NCBI RefSeq assembly: GCF_039955095.1
Contig: NZ_CP154878.1
Location: forward strand, 2,170,001-2,234,000
DNA: 64,000 nucleotides
Reading direction: 5' to 3'
From: Limosilactobacillus sp. WILCCON 0051
GTDB lineage: Bacteria > Bacillota > Bacilli > Lactobacillales > Lactobacillaceae
Made by a program: the position numbers and the translations under genes. The notes below the pieces were generated by a model. It did no database searches and had not been told where the DNA came from. It saw only the letters and a program-made list of their open reading frames with translations. This document shows, piece by piece, positions 53,556 through 63,428 of the stretch (its first letter is position 1; each line of letters opens with the position of its first letter).

Positions 53556-54548
53556 ATGAAAAGAATGTATACCGTAATCGCCATTTTACTTGCGTTTCTT
53601 GGAGTCGCCTACTTCAAGGAAAATGGCGGCATCGTCAAACAGGCAAAGCCCAAAGTCGGGGTCTTAACCTTAATGCATCATCCCGCTTTGGATCAGATCT
53701 ACAAAGGCTTTGTCCATGGTCTGGCAAAAGAAGGCTATCACAATGGCAAAAACATTACGATCGACTATCAAAATGCCAATGGTGATCAAAGCAACTTAAA
53801 GACCATGGCCAACAAGCTGGTTAATGAAAACTCAACCGTTCTTTTTGGGATTACCACGCCAGCTTCTCAAGCACTGGCCAACTCAACCAAAAAGATTCCA
53901 ATCGTCCTAGGTGCTGTCACCAATCCTCAAGGAGCCGGTCTTGTTAAGAACAACAAGCGTCCTGGCGGCAATATCACCGGGATTTCCGATCAGGCACCGG
54001 TCAAGGAACAACTGCAGCTAGTCCACAAATTTATGCCGCACGCCAAAACGTTAGGGATCATCTACACTTCCAGCGATAGTTCCGCCGTTACTGAATATAA
54101 GGAATTCATGAAATATGCCAAGCAGATGCATTTGAATCTGAAGGCTTACTCGATTTCCAACAGCAATGACTTGAACCAGGTCTCACAACAAATGCTGAGC
54201 GAGGTTGACGCCGTAATCGTACCAACTGACAACACGATTGCCGGCGCGATGCAGACACTGGTCAAAAATGCCAATGCCGTCAACAAGCCCGTTTTCCCAG
54301 CCGTCGACACGATGGTTAAGCAAGGCGGGGTCGCCACCTACAGCATCAATCAATACAAGCTGGGCGTTGAAGGCGGTAAGCTGACGGCCGACATTCTAAA
54401 GGGCAAGAAGAAGCCATCTACAACCGCCATCAAGTACATCCGTCATGGCGAACCGGTCTTGAACCTAAAGCAGGCACGCAAGTTGGGCTTGCACGTTCCA
54501 GCCAGTTTCCAGCGTGAAGCCGAAAAATATGGGGAGGTAATCAAATGA
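53556..54548 (+). CDS. trpX: ABC transporter substrate-binding protein, TrpX type
   Basis: 330 residues. N-terminal anchor helix (about 4-20), no lipobox cysteine, then an ABC_sub_bind domain: VGVLTLMHHPALDQIYKGF, ITTPASQALAN, VTNPQGAGLV and PVFPAVDTMVKQGG. The family was assigned to tryptophan by T-box linkage in other Firmicutes; here a Trp leader peptide supports it. ATG 53556 follows GGAAAGGTGG. Confidence 0.85.
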   Translation: MKRMYTVIAILLAFLGVAYFKENGGIVKQAKPKVGVLTLMHHPALDQIYKGFVHGLAKEGYHNGKNITIDYQNANGDQSNLKTMANKLVNENSTVLFGITTPASQALANSTKKIPIVLGAVTNPQGAGLVKNNKRPGGNITGISDQAPVKEQLQLVHKFMPHAKTLGIIYTSSDSSAVTEYKEFMKYAKQMHLNLKAYSISNSNDLNQVSQQMLSEVDAVIVPTDNTIAGAMQTLVKNANAVNKPVFPAVDTMVKQGGVATYSINQYKLGVEGGKLTADILKGKKKPSTTAIKYIRHGEPVLNLKQARKLGLHVPASFQREAEKYGEVIK

Positions 54549-55444
54549 ATCTGATCGTATCCGCAATTGGCCAGGGTCTGTTATGGGCACTGCTGGGGTT
54601 GGGACTTTACCTGACCTTCCGTATCTTGAATCTCGCCGATATGACTGTTGAAGGCACGTTTCCATTAGGGGCTGCCGTAGCCGTTACTGCAATTACGCAT
54701 GGATTTTCACCATTGGCCGCAACCCTTTTGGCATTTGGCGCTGGTATGCTGGCTGGGCTGGTAACCGGGCTGCTGTACACTAAAGGAAAGATTCCATTCC
54801 TGCTGGCCGGGATTCTGACGATGACGGCTACCTATTCTGTTAACCTGCGCATTATGGGTAAATCGAACATCTCACTGCTGGGCCAAAAGACGCTTTTTTC
54901 TGGATCGTTTATGACCTCGCTGCCGCAGTATTTTGACAGCGTCGTCTTGGGCATGATCGTAATTGCCATTATCACGCTCCTGCTGATCTTTTTCTTGGAT
55001 ACCGACTATGGCCAGTCATTTATTGCAACCGGCGACAATCCCGTAATGGCTAAATCACTGGGGATCCATACCGATGCCACGATCAACGTTGGTCTTATGA
55101 TTTCTAATGGACTGGTTGGACTTTGCGGCGCGCTGGTTGCTCAAAGCAATGGCTATGCCGATGTCAACATGGGGATTGGAACCATCGTAATCGCCCTGGC
55201 TTCAATCATCATCGGCGAAGTTGCCTTTGGCGAGCTGACACTGTCGCAGCGACTGGTTGCCGTAACCTTGGGAAGCATCATCTACCGTCTGATTCTGCTG
55301 GCAGTCCTGCAGCTGGGGTTCAGCGCCAACGATCTCAACTTGATCTCTTCAATTGTCCTAGCACTTTGCATGATGCTGCCGCAGCTGGACAAGCTATTCC
55401 ACATTCGCAAGCCGTTCTTTAAGGGGGTCCAAACCAATGACTGA
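54545..55444 (+). CDS. trpY: ABC transporter permease, TrpY type
   Basis: 299 residues with about 8-9 membrane helices in the BPD_transp_2 (branched-chain-like) fold; GLGLYLTFRILNLADMTVEG is the family start and GDNPVMAKSLGI the ATPase contact loop. ATGA overlap of 4 bases with trpX and 8 bases with trpZ. Confidence 0.88.
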   Translation: MNLIVSAIGQGLLWALLGLGLYLTFRILNLADMTVEGTFPLGAAVAVTAITHGFSPLAATLLAFGAGMLAGLVTGLLYTKGKIPFLLAGILTMTATYSVNLRIMGKSNISLLGQKTLFSGSFMTSLPQYFDSVVLGMIVIAIITLLLIFFLDTDYGQSFIATGDNPVMAKSLGIHTDATINVGLMISNGLVGLCGALVAQSNGYADVNMGIGTIVIALASIIIGEVAFGELTLSQRLVAVTLGSIIYRLILLAVLQLGFSANDLNLISSIVLALCMMLPQLDKLFHIRKPFFKGVQTND

Positions 55445-56201
55445 ACCAATGCTTGAGCTAAAAAACGTCAAAACAATCGTCAATCCAGGAACTGCCAACG
55501 AAACCACGATTTTAAAGGGCATCAATCTAACCATCAACGACGGCGACTTCATTACCATCGTTGGGACGAACGGTGCTGGTAAATCAACCCTTTTCAATGT
55601 TATCGGCGGCAATCTTAAAGCCGATGCCGGGCAGATTTTTCATGCCGGCGCTGATATTACCAAAACAACCGAAGAACAGCGCACTACTTTTTTAGCCCGC
55701 GTTTTTCAAGATCCTAAGCTGGGAACGGCACCCCGGATGACGGTTGCTGAAAATATGCTGCTGGCTTCCAAGCGCGGTGAAAAACGACACCTGATACCGC
55801 GCCGTTTGAAGCAGCGAATGTCAGAATTTACCAAGCTGGCTGCTCAAATGAACAATGGCTTGGAAAATCGTATGACTACGCCAACCGGAGCACTTTCTGG
55901 CGGGCAAAGGCAGGCCCTGAGCTTTTTGATGGCCACGCTCAAGCGACCAGACATTCTGCTGCTTGATGAGCACACTGCCGCCTTGGATCCACACACGGCA
56001 CGCAATCTGCTGCACGCTACCAATCAGCGCATCACCGAAGATCATCTGACGGCATTGATGATTACCCATCATATGGAAGATGCTCTCAAATACGGCAACC
56101 GGCTGATTGTTTTAAAAGATGGCCAGATCAAAGCCGATTATAACGCAGCTGAAAAAGCCAAATTAACGGTTGATGATCTGTATGCCTACTTTGAAATGTA
56201 A
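55437..56201 (+). CDS. trpZ: ABC transporter ATPase, TrpZ type
   Basis: 254 residues. Walker A GTNGAGKST, Q-loop FQDPKLGT, signature LSGGQRQALS and Walker B ILLLDEHTAALD. It drives uptake with TrpX and TrpY. A 133-residue helical insertion is not present, so it is the standard short type. A strong terminator follows. Confidence 0.9.
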   Translation: MTEPMLELKNVKTIVNPGTANETTILKGINLTINDGDFITIVGTNGAGKSTLFNVIGGNLKADAGQIFHAGADITKTTEEQRTTFLARVFQDPKLGTAPRMTVAENMLLASKRGEKRHLIPRRLKQRMSEFTKLAAQMNNGLENRMTTPTGALSGGQRQALSFLMATLKRPDILLLDEHTAALDPHTARNLLHATNQRITEDHLTALMITHHMEDALKYGNRLIVLKDGQIKADYNAAEKAKLTVDDLYAYFEM

Positions 56202-56214
56202 AATAACGACATTC

Positions 56215-56250
56215 AAAAAGACATTCCGCACCATTACGGAATGTCTTTTT
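56215..56250. terminator. bidirectional terminator between trpZ and the aldo/keto reductase
   Basis: AAAAAGACATTCCG (56215-56228) and CGGAATGTCTTTTT (56237-56250), perfect 14 bp. Confidence 0.93.
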
Positions 56251-56261
56251 AGTCAGCATTA

Positions 56262-57131
56262 TTAAAAATCTACCTCATCAGGTTTGGCACATTGCCCACC
56301 CAGATTTGGCAACGCCTGAATCATCTGCATTTCAGACTCTGAAAGCTCAAAGTCAAAGATTTCCATATTTTGTGCCGAGCGTTCACGATGAACCGACTTT
56401 GGCAGTGGCAAAACGCCCTGCTGCAATTCCCAGCGCAACGCAACCTGAGCCGTTGACTTGCCATGAGCTTTGGCAATTTCTCTCATCGTAGCGTTACTTA
56501 AGACTTTAGCTCCCTGACCGCCTAATGGACCCCAGCCTTCAACCAGAATATCCCGTTCCTGCAGCCACTGAACTGCTTCTGTCTGCGGCCAGCCAGGATG
56601 AACCTCAATCTGGTCGACCATTGGCTTGATTTTAGCCGTTTTCATCAAAGCCTTAATGTGATGTGGCAAAAAATTCGAAACACCAATTGCCCGAATTCTG
56701 CCTTCATTGTAAAGATCTTCCATCGCCCGCCAGGTTTCAGCATTCAGTTTTTCGGCATCCTGACCAAACTGTTTTTCGTTGGCTGGCCAATGAATCAAAT
56801 AAAGATCCAGATAATCAAGTTTTAACCGATCCAAGGTGGCTTGAAAGGCGGCTTTCGTTTTTTCATAGCCACGCTCGGTATTCCAAAGCTTGCTGGTAAC
56901 GAAAAGCTCTTCACGTGCAACTCCTGAAGCAGCGATCCCTTGGCCTACGCCAATTTCATTTTCATAGACCGCGGCCGTATCAATGTGCCGATAGCCCAAT
57001 TCAATTGCATCCATAACTGACTGTTTGGCTACTGATTCCGGCGTTCTAAACGTACCATAACCGACACATGGAATTTCAACGCCATTGTTTAAGCACCGCA
57101 TTGAAGTAACGCTTGTGAAATGATTGTCCAT
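56262..57131 (-). CDS. aldo/keto reductase
   Basis: 289 residues. Tetrad: Asp and Tyr in YRHIDTAAVYENE, Lys in VTSKLW, His in LIHWP. The C-terminal LPKSVHRERSAQNM is the NADPH-binding part. Type AKR5-like, used against methylglyoxal or other aldehydes. ATG 57131 has AGAAGGA. Divergent from HxlR 2. Confidence 0.92.
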   Translation of the reverse strand: MDNHFTSVTSMRCLNNGVEIPCVGYGTFRTPESVAKQSVMDAIELGYRHIDTAAVYENEIGVGQGIAASGVAREELFVTSKLWNTERGYEKTKAAFQATLDRLKLDYLDLYLIHWPANEKQFGQDAEKLNAETWRAMEDLYNEGRIRAIGVSNFLPHHIKALMKTAKIKPMVDQIEVHPGWPQTEAVQWLQERDILVEGWGPLGGQGAKVLSNATMREIAKAHGKSTAQVALRWELQQGVLPLPKSVHRERSAQNMEIFDFELSESEMQMIQALPNLGGQCAKPDEVDF

Positions 57132-57240
57132 TATGATCCTTCTTTCTTTTGCATCTAACAATTTGTAAGCATATTATAAAATCAGAACTGGGCAATACAC
57201 AATAACGCACCTTTTTGTGACCTCAAACAGGAGATTTTAA

Positions 57241-57627
57241 ATGACTGATACAATCAGAGAATATACCCTTGAAAAATTGCGCCAAAAGGATTTTGACTGC
57301 GCCAAAGAATACACTTTGGCCATGTTTTCTGGCAAATACAAGCTGTTGATCATCTGTAGTCTTTATCATAATGGCGCAATGCGTTTCAATGAACTGCAGC
57401 GGCTTTCTGAGCATGCCACGCACAAGATGATGACGCAACAGCTAAAAGAGATGATCAAGGATGGGCTGATCTCACGTCATGAACAGCTGATCAGCCATCG
57501 CAAAGCAGTCTTTTACCAGCTTACGAATACTGGCGAAAGCCTGATGCCAATTATTGATGCCATGTGCCAATGGGGTGAAAAGCGTCTTCAGGATTTAAAA
57601 TTAGATATTGATTTTTGTTCAGACTAA
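57241..57627 (+). CDS. HxlR-family redox-type regulator (2)
   Basis: 128 residues. Winged helix with GKYKLLIICSLY, THKMMTQQLKEMIKDGLI and LTNTGESLMPII. Cys20 (DFDCAKEY) just ahead of the first helix is the same kind of place as Cys11 in the first HxlR. It is divergent from an aldo/keto reductase and probably controls it. The ribosome site is AGGAG at about 10 bases. Confidence 0.88.
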   Translation: MTDTIREYTLEKLRQKDFDCAKEYTLAMFSGKYKLLIICSLYHNGAMRFNELQRLSEHATHKMMTQQLKEMIKDGLISRHEQLISHRKAVFYQLTNTGESLMPIIDAMCQWGEKRLQDLKLDIDFCSD

Positions 57628-57629
57628 TC

Positions 57630-57666
57630 TAACAGCCGCAGCTCAGACATTGAGCAGCGGCTGTTA
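57630..57666. terminator. hairpin between convergent hxlR and MATE genes
   Basis: TAACAGCCGC-A-GCTCA and TGAGC-A-GCGGCTGTTA, near-perfect; no strong U tract, but the position is right for a shared terminator. Confidence 0.65.
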
Positions 57667-57686
57667 AACTAATAAAGTATTAATTT

Positions 57687-59015
57687 TTACTGTTTTTTAA
57701 AATGCGGTCGATTCTTTTGCCACATCAAAACAGCCAGCATCAACGTCAAAACATCAGACGCGGCCTGAGCTGAAACGATTCCCCAATAACCAAACAGATG
57801 ATGCAGAACTACGATGCAGACTAAAAAAATCAAGCCTTGCCGTGATACTGACAGCCAAAATGCCGGGACTGCCTTGCCCATTGACTGAAACATCGTCGTA
57901 AACACCAAAATACAGCCGCCCAGCGTTGTCGAACTGGCCAGCCAGCGAATCATGGTCGTACCTTCACTGATCACGGTCTGATCCTTCATAAACAAACGAA
58001 TGATCAAAGGAGCCGCCAGCATCATCAAAAGCGTTGCCACGACCCCAAAAACGACAACGACCAAAATATCAAAACGCACGGCTTCATTAAACCGCTTTTG
58101 ATTTTTGGCACCGTAAGTATAGCCAATCAGCGGCTGGGCACCAAACGCAAAGCCGACCATCACCATAAAGATAATGGTATTGATCTTGTTGGCAATTCCC
58201 ATCGCCGCCACGCTGGTTGAGCCATACGCAATCAGATAGCGATTCGTCAGTGCCATGGAGAACATAACCATGATATTGGTAATCGAGGCCGGAATCCCAA
58301 TTGAGTAGATTTCTTTTTGCAGTGCCGGACTTAACCTGGTTTCATGAATCGAGGTCGTCAGTTTTTGGCTTTTGGTATTCAAATAATAAATCATCAAGGC
58401 ATCGCCAATGATATTGCTGACGACAGTGGCCAATGCCGAACCCGCAGCTCCTAATCCACAAGGGAAGATGAAGATTGGATTCAAAATGATGTTAAAAATC
58501 GTTCCCACCATGCTGGCCGTCATCGACTGAACGGCCAATCCCTCAGTTCTTAAAATATTGGTTGGTGTCAGGCCAAAAACAATAAACGGCGCGCCAAACG
58601 CAATCACCAGGTAGTACTCACGCGCGTACTGCCAAGTTGCCGTGGTCGCTCCCAATAGGTGAAGAATCGGCGTCTGAAAAGCAACCATGATGATCGTCAT
58701 CAAGATTCCCACGATAATCGATACGTAAAAACAATAACCTGAAGCCAGGCGTGCCTCATGATTGCGCTTTTCACCAAACAGCCGCGAAATCAATGAGCTG
58801 CCCCCCAAGCCAAAGATATCGCCAATGGCAATCAGCAGACTGAAAACTGGCGCGCCTTGCGATACGCCCGCTACCAGATCGGGATTTTGGGTCTTAGAAA
58901 CAAAGAACGTATCCACCAGATTATAGATAATAATAACGGCTGAACTTAAAACCACCGGCATTGCCAGCGTAAAATAAGCCTTTTTAATGGAAGAACGCTC
59001 GAAAAGCTGATCCAT
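57687..59015 (-). CDS. MATE-family efflux protein
   Basis: 442 residues with 12 membrane helices in two halves. PVVLSSAVIIIYNLVDTFFVS and GIGGSS-like DIFGLGGSSLISRLFGEK are MATE (DinF/NorM-like) marks. It exports drugs or metabolites using ion gradients. ATG 59015 follows AAGGGAG. Isolated. Confidence 0.92.
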   Translation of the reverse strand: MDQLFERSSIKKAYFTLAMPVVLSSAVIIIYNLVDTFFVSKTQNPDLVAGVSQGAPVFSLLIAIGDIFGLGGSSLISRLFGEKRNHEARLASGYCFYVSIIVGILMTIIMVAFQTPILHLLGATTATWQYAREYYLVIAFGAPFIVFGLTPTNILRTEGLAVQSMTASMVGTIFNIILNPIFIFPCGLGAAGSALATVVSNIIGDALMIYYLNTKSQKLTTSIHETRLSPALQKEIYSIGIPASITNIMVMFSMALTNRYLIAYGSTSVAAMGIANKINTIIFMVMVGFAFGAQPLIGYTYGAKNQKRFNEAVRFDILVVVVFGVVATLLMMLAAPLIIRLFMKDQTVISEGTTMIRWLASSTTLGGCILVFTTMFQSMGKAVPAFWLSVSRQGLIFLVCIVVLHHLFGYWGIVSAQAASDVLTLMLAVLMWQKNRPHFKKQ

Positions 59016-59282
59016 TTTTCTGCTCCCTTCTTTGTAAAACAATCTTGATTATTTTAGATGATCATCACTTGATCAACAATCATTTAATTATTGGTCTATT
59101 CCATATTTTAGTTTCAAATCATAAGAATGAAGCGTTTTCATTATTTTTCAATTTTGTATGGTCTAATAAATTTGTTTAATTTTTCGGAATCAAACTCAAG
59201 CTATTGTTTTTGAAAAAGAATTGGTCTAAATTAATTGCCATTAAGAAAATGATTAGAGTTTTGAGAATTGGAGATGGCAATA

Positions 59283-60512
59283 ATGAGTACAGCAAACACT
59301 TTATTCGTAATGATTGCCAGCATTCTGGTGTTCTTAATGACACCAGGACTGGCGTTTTTCTATGGCGGCTTGGTAAGTCGGCGCAACATCGTCAACACGT
59401 TTATGTCGGTCTTTTTCGTTTGTGGTCTATCCGTTCTGCTTTGGGTAGCAGTTGGCTGGTCACTTTCATTCAGCGGCAATGGCGCCATTGTCGGCAACCT
59501 GCACCAATTGATGATGCATGGTACCAACCTAAAGCAGCTGACGACTGGCAAGATTCCGGTCGGCATCTTCTCAATCTTTGAAATGATGTTTGCATTGATC
59601 ACGCCGGCTCTGTTTGTAGGCGCGATCGTTGGCCGGGTGCGCTTTAAGTTTTTAACCTTCTTTATCATCTGCTGGTCGATTCTGATCTACTACCCATTGG
59701 TACACCTGGTCTGGGGCGGCGGTCTGCTGTCTAAGCTGGGTACGCTTGACTTTGCTGGTGGGACTGTCGTTCATATCAACGCTGGGGTCACGGCCTTGGT
59801 ACTTTCTGCAATGATTGGGCCGCGTCTGCACACTAAAGAGTCAGATGGCCCAGCTGACCGGTCCTGGGTTCTGTTGGGCACGACTCTGCTTTGGATTGGC
59901 TGGGATGGCTTCAACGCGGGTTCTGCACTGGCCGTCAACAGCATTGCCATGCAGGCTTTCTTAACGACGACGGTTGCTGCCGCCGCGGCCATGGTTACTT
60001 GGCAATTACTGGAAATCTATACTGAAGGACACACGACTTTGGTTGGCACCTGTACCGGCGTATTATGTGGGCTCGTCGGCATCACGCCTGCCTGTGGCTA
60101 CGTTACCTTGACCGGAGCCTTGATTATTGGAGTCGGCTCGAGCTTAATCAGTGGCTGGTTCATCACCAAGATCAAGCCGCGCTTAAAAGTTGATGACACG
60201 CTGGATGCTTTTGGGTGTCACGGGGTCAGCGGTATCTGGGGAAGCATCGCAACTGGTCTTTTTGCCACTCATACGATCAACCCTGCCGTTACTCACGATG
60301 GACTGCTGATGGGCGGCGGCTTCACGCAGTTTGGCATTCAAATGCTGGCAACCATGGTTACGATTGTCGCTACTGCTGTTATGGTTTGGGTAATCGTTAA
60401 GGTCTTGGGTCACTTTATGACGATTCGGGTTTCTGCTCGCGATGAAGGGCGTGGCTTGGACATCAGCGAACACCATGAATTGATCGGCTCATTGGCGAAT
60501 CCTCAGCTCTAA
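59283..60512 (+). CDS. amt: ammonium transporter Amt
   Basis: 409 residues, 11 membrane helices. The pore twin histidines are in PLVHLVWGGG (His about 143) and FGCHGVSGIWG (His about 312), and the phenylalanine gate and the WIGWDGFNAGS block are present. There is no GlnK gene adjacent, so the usual P-II control is not local. ATG 59283 is 9 bases after GGAG. Confidence 0.95.
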   Translation: MSTANTLFVMIASILVFLMTPGLAFFYGGLVSRRNIVNTFMSVFFVCGLSVLLWVAVGWSLSFSGNGAIVGNLHQLMMHGTNLKQLTTGKIPVGIFSIFEMMFALITPALFVGAIVGRVRFKFLTFFIICWSILIYYPLVHLVWGGGLLSKLGTLDFAGGTVVHINAGVTALVLSAMIGPRLHTKESDGPADRSWVLLGTTLLWIGWDGFNAGSALAVNSIAMQAFLTTTVAAAAAMVTWQLLEIYTEGHTTLVGTCTGVLCGLVGITPACGYVTLTGALIIGVGSSLISGWFITKIKPRLKVDDTLDAFGCHGVSGIWGSIATGLFATHTINPAVTHDGLLMGGGFTQFGIQMLATMVTIVATAVMVWVIVKVLGHFMTIRVSARDEGRGLDISEHHELIGSLANPQL

Positions 60513-60554
60513 CCACTTATCTGAATAATTAAATCTGCTGCACTCAGCAATATA

Positions 60555-60590
60555 AAAAGGACAATCTCGTGTTAGCGAGGTTGTCCTTTT
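60555..60590. terminator. bidirectional terminator between amt and the ribose operon
   Basis: AAAAGGACAATCTCG (60555-60569) and CGAGGTTGTCCTTTT (60576-60590), 15 bp with one wobble. Confidence 0.92.
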
Positions 60591-60618
60591 ACGTTATGCA
60601 TTAACTGAAAATTCAATT

Positions 60619-61977
60619 CTAGTGTTCTTGAACTTCTTCAGGGTGTGCCTTTTCGTAGCGATGTTCATTCCAGAAGTAGATCGTGATGATCGCAAAGCAG
60701 ATGGCTGGCACGATGAAGGAGAACTGCATGGAGCCGGAAAGGTCGGATACCCGTCCTTGAATGGCTGGCACGATGGCACCACCGATCAGGGACATAACGA
60801 TGAAGGCACCACCAGTTTCGGTGTACTTCTTTTCGTGAATCTGGTCCAGCGTGTGAGCGTAGATCGTTGGCCATTCAGGACCAAAGAAGAAGCTCGTGGC
60901 AATGGCTGCGTAAACGGCCGCTGCATTTGGAACCGTAAAGGCAATTACCAGGCAGACCATCCCAAGAGCGGAGAACCAGGTCAGCACCTTGGTAATCGAG
61001 TAGCGGTTCATGAACCAGTTGGCAACCAGCTTGCCGATGAACCAGGCAATGTAGCTGTAGATCATAAACGTTGAGGCTTCAGAGTCGGAAATGCCGTGCA
61101 TAACCTTCAGCGCCAGCCGGATGGTAAATGACCAAACCGTCGTCTGCATGCCGGCGTAGACAAACTGTGCGCCGACACCCATCATAAAGCGCTTGTTGTG
61201 CGTCAGGTAGTGAATCGTCTCGCCCAGAGATGGCTGTGCTTCCTTGCCTTCTGCGCCCGTTCCTGCCGTGGCCTTGGCACGTGGCATCTTGGTCAGCAGC
61301 AGGACGATGAAGATAACGATTAAAATTGCAAGGATGAATTTGTATGGACGCAGCGTCAGTTGAAGCATGTGCAGGTTGTAGGCGTGGGCTTCGGCCTTGC
61401 TCATGTGAGCGACCTTGTCAGCCAGGTTGCCGCCCTCACCAAAGATCAGATACTTGCCTAAGACGATCCCTAAGATGTCACCCAGCGGCGTCAGCGTTTG
61501 CGCGAAGTTCAGACGCTGATTGGCCGTGTTGCGGGGACCCATCATTGAGGCGTAGGTGTCACAGGACGTTTCCAAAAAGCTCAGCCCAACGGCAATGGCA
61601 AAGATGGCTACCAAAAACACGCTGTAGGTGGCAATTCGGGATGCTGGGAAGAACAGCGAGCAGCCGATGATGTAGAACATCAGACCGACCAGAATGGCCA
61701 CCTTGTAGCTGGCCTTCTTAACGATCCGCGAGGCGGGGATGGCCATCAGGAAGTAGCCGCCGTAGAAGGCTGACTGAACGAAGGCCGTAGCCGTGTCGTT
61801 CAAGGTAAAGACCGTCTTGAACTGCGTGATCAGAATGTCGTTCAGACTGGCTGCGGCACCCCAGAGCGGGAAGATCAGGCAGACCAGCAGGAACTGAAAC
61901 ATTGGCGTCTTGTCAAGGTAGCCGTCTGGCAGCTGCAGCCAGCTTTGGCCCTTGTCAGAATTCTTACCGTTTTGCAT
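60619..61977 (-). CDS. FHS-family sugar:H+ symporter (FucP-like), probable ribose transporter
   Basis: 452 residues with 12 helices. LWGAAASLNDILITQFK, FLETSCDTYASMMGP and FFFGPEWPTIYAHTLDQI are FucP/FHS marks. As it is the last gene after rbsK and rbsD, the likely sugar is D-ribose. A cytoplasmic loop (about 230-250) is Ala/Gly/Lys-rich. 13 bases separate it from rbsD. Confidence 0.9.
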   Translation of the reverse strand: MQNGKNSDKGQSWLQLPDGYLDKTPMFQFLLVCLIFPLWGAAASLNDILITQFKTVFTLNDTATAFVQSAFYGGYFLMAIPASRIVKKASYKVAILVGLMFYIIGCSLFFPASRIATYSVFLVAIFAIAVGLSFLETSCDTYASMMGPRNTANQRLNFAQTLTPLGDILGIVLGKYLIFGEGGNLADKVAHMSKAEAHAYNLHMLQLTLRPYKFILAILIVIFIVLLLTKMPRAKATAGTGAEGKEAQPSLGETIHYLTHNKRFMMGVGAQFVYAGMQTTVWSFTIRLALKVMHGISDSEASTFMIYSYIAWFIGKLVANWFMNRYSITKVLTWFSALGMVCLVIAFTVPNAAAVYAAIATSFFFGPEWPTIYAHTLDQIHEKKYTETGGAFIVMSLIGGAIVPAIQGRVSDLSGSMQFSFIVPAICFAIITIYFWNEHRYEKAHPEEVQEH

Positions 61978-61990
61978 GTCTCATACCTCG

Positions 61991-62386
61991 CTAGAACGTA
62001 ACGCCGGATTCAAGAATAATGTTGGAGTAAGGCGTCATCTCACCCGTGCGGATGAAGGCGTGCGTCTTGGCCAGGTTCTTCTTCAAATCGCTGTGAGGCA
62101 TGAATTCGATCTCAACATCAGGCAGCGCCTTTTTGATGTTTTCCAGCTGTTCTGGGTTTTGGTCCTTGATCTCATCGGCAAGGTAGATCTTTTGAACCTT
62201 CATTTCCTTTAAGACGTTGTTCAAGACGTCCATAAAGCTTGGCAGCTGCTTGTCGAGCGCCAGATCGATCTTCTTGGTTCCCATTGGCACCGGCATGCCG
62301 GCATCGCCAATCGACAGCCAGTCCATGTGGCCCATGTTGGCAACGACGGCGGACACTTCAGAGTTGATAATTCCAGTTTTCTTCAT
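61991..62386 (-). CDS. rbsD: D-ribose pyranase
   Basis: 131 residues, family length. It converts beta-pyranose ribose to the furanose form for Rbs[19 protein letters not shown] has the catalytic His20, and [13 protein letters not shown] is the C-terminal binding part. ATG 62386 is 9 bases after AGGAG. Confidence 0.97.
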   Translation of the reverse strand: MKKTGIINSEVSAVVANMGHMDWLSIGDAGMPVPMGTKKIDLALDKQLPSFMDVLNNVLKEMKVQKIYLADEIKDQNPEQLENIKKALPDVEIEFMPHSDLKKNLAKTHAFIRTGEMTPYSNIILESGVTF

Positions 62387-62438
62387 GATCAAAATCTCCT
62401 AATTCCTAATTCTTATTTCTGCGAACGTTCAGCCGCGA

Positions 62439-63359
62439 TTACTCGGCAAGTGCGGCTTTGACTTCTTCACCCGTTGGAATCGATGGCATGGCACCCATCT
62501 TTTGAACGGTCAGACTGGATGCACGCTGCGCGTAGACCAGAGCATCGGCAACATTGCTCAGGTCGTTGTCCAGCTGCGAGGCCAGCGCACCGATGAACGT
62601 GTCACCGGCAGCCGTCGTATCAACGGCCTTGACCTTAAATGCAGGCACCATTCCATGACCGTGCGGCGTGCAGTAGAAGACCCCTTTTGAGCCCAACGTG
62701 ATCAGCAGGTTTTTGGCGCCCTGCTGTTTGAACCATTCCGCGGACTTAAGCATGGAATCTTCATCAGTAATCTTGATTCCCGTCAAAACAAAGCTTTCGC
62801 TGTCGTTAGGGATCACGACGTCCGTGTATTGCAGCAGCTCTGGCAAGATTTCATGAGCTGGTGCCGGATTCAGGATCGTCGTTACGCCATGTTCCTTAGC
62901 TTGTTTGAAAGCTTCGGCAGTGACTGCCTGTGGCGTTTCAAACTGACTGATCAAAAAGTCGATCTCTTCAAAGACGGCATCGGCGTTTTTCAAAACCTCA
63001 GTCGTCATTGCTTGGTTGGCACCACCATAAACCATGATGTCGTTTTGGCCCTCGGCATCAAGCGTAATCAAGGCCGTTCCCGTACCATGCAGCTCATCAA
63101 TCCCAATCAGCTTGGTGTCGACATGATCTTCTTGAAGCGCCTCACGCATGAACTTACCCTCATTGTCAGCACCAACCATCCCGATAAACCAGGTCTTGGC
63201 ACCAGACCGAGCAGCGGCAACTGCTTGGTTGGCACCCTTACCGCCAGGAGCAGAACTCTTGGAACCTGCCGAGATCGTCTCACCAGGCATTGGGAAACGC
63301 TGTACGTGGTAGGTCGTATCAACGTTGATGCTCCCTAAAACCGCAATTTTCTTAGCCAT
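62439..63359 (-). CDS. rbsK: ribokinase
   Basis: 306 residues. PfkB fold with GSINVDTTYHVQRFP, the GGKGANQAVAAAR motif and the DTTAAGDTFIGA anion hole with catalytic Asp. It phosphorylates ribose. AGGAGG lies 6 bases before the ATG. First gene in rbsKD-FHS. Confidence 0.98.
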   Translation of the reverse strand: MAKKIAVLGSINVDTTYHVQRFPMPGETISAGSKSSAPGGKGANQAVAAARSGAKTWFIGMVGADNEGKFMREALQEDHVDTKLIGIDELHGTGTALITLDAEGQNDIMVYGGANQAMTTEVLKNADAVFEEIDFLISQFETPQAVTAEAFKQAKEHGVTTILNPAPAHEILPELLQYTDVVIPNDSESFVLTGIKITDEDSMLKSAEWFKQQGAKNLLITLGSKGVFYCTPHGHGMVPAFKVKAVDTTAAGDTFIGALASQLDNDLSNVADALVYAQRASSLTVQKMGAMPSIPTGEEVKAALAE

Positions 63360-63383
63360 TTGCTTCCTCCTATGGTCTCTACT

Positions 63384-63410
63384 GTAAAACGTTTTTGTAA
63401 ATCGTTTTAC
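63384..63410. promoter_or_regulatory. overlapping LacI/RbsR-type operators
   Basis: GTAAAACG (63384-63391) and CGTTTTAC (63403-63410) are perfect arms. The palindrome GTAAATCGTTTTAC (63397-63410) has the LacI-family CG centre. They lie between the promoter and the rbsK start. Confidence 0.65.
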
Positions 63411-63428
63411 GAAAATTTCAACGTTGTT

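Noticed and set aside
56905..56925. second parS-like CACGTG sequence
   Set aside because: Inside the aldo/keto reductase gene with about four mismatches to the consensus.
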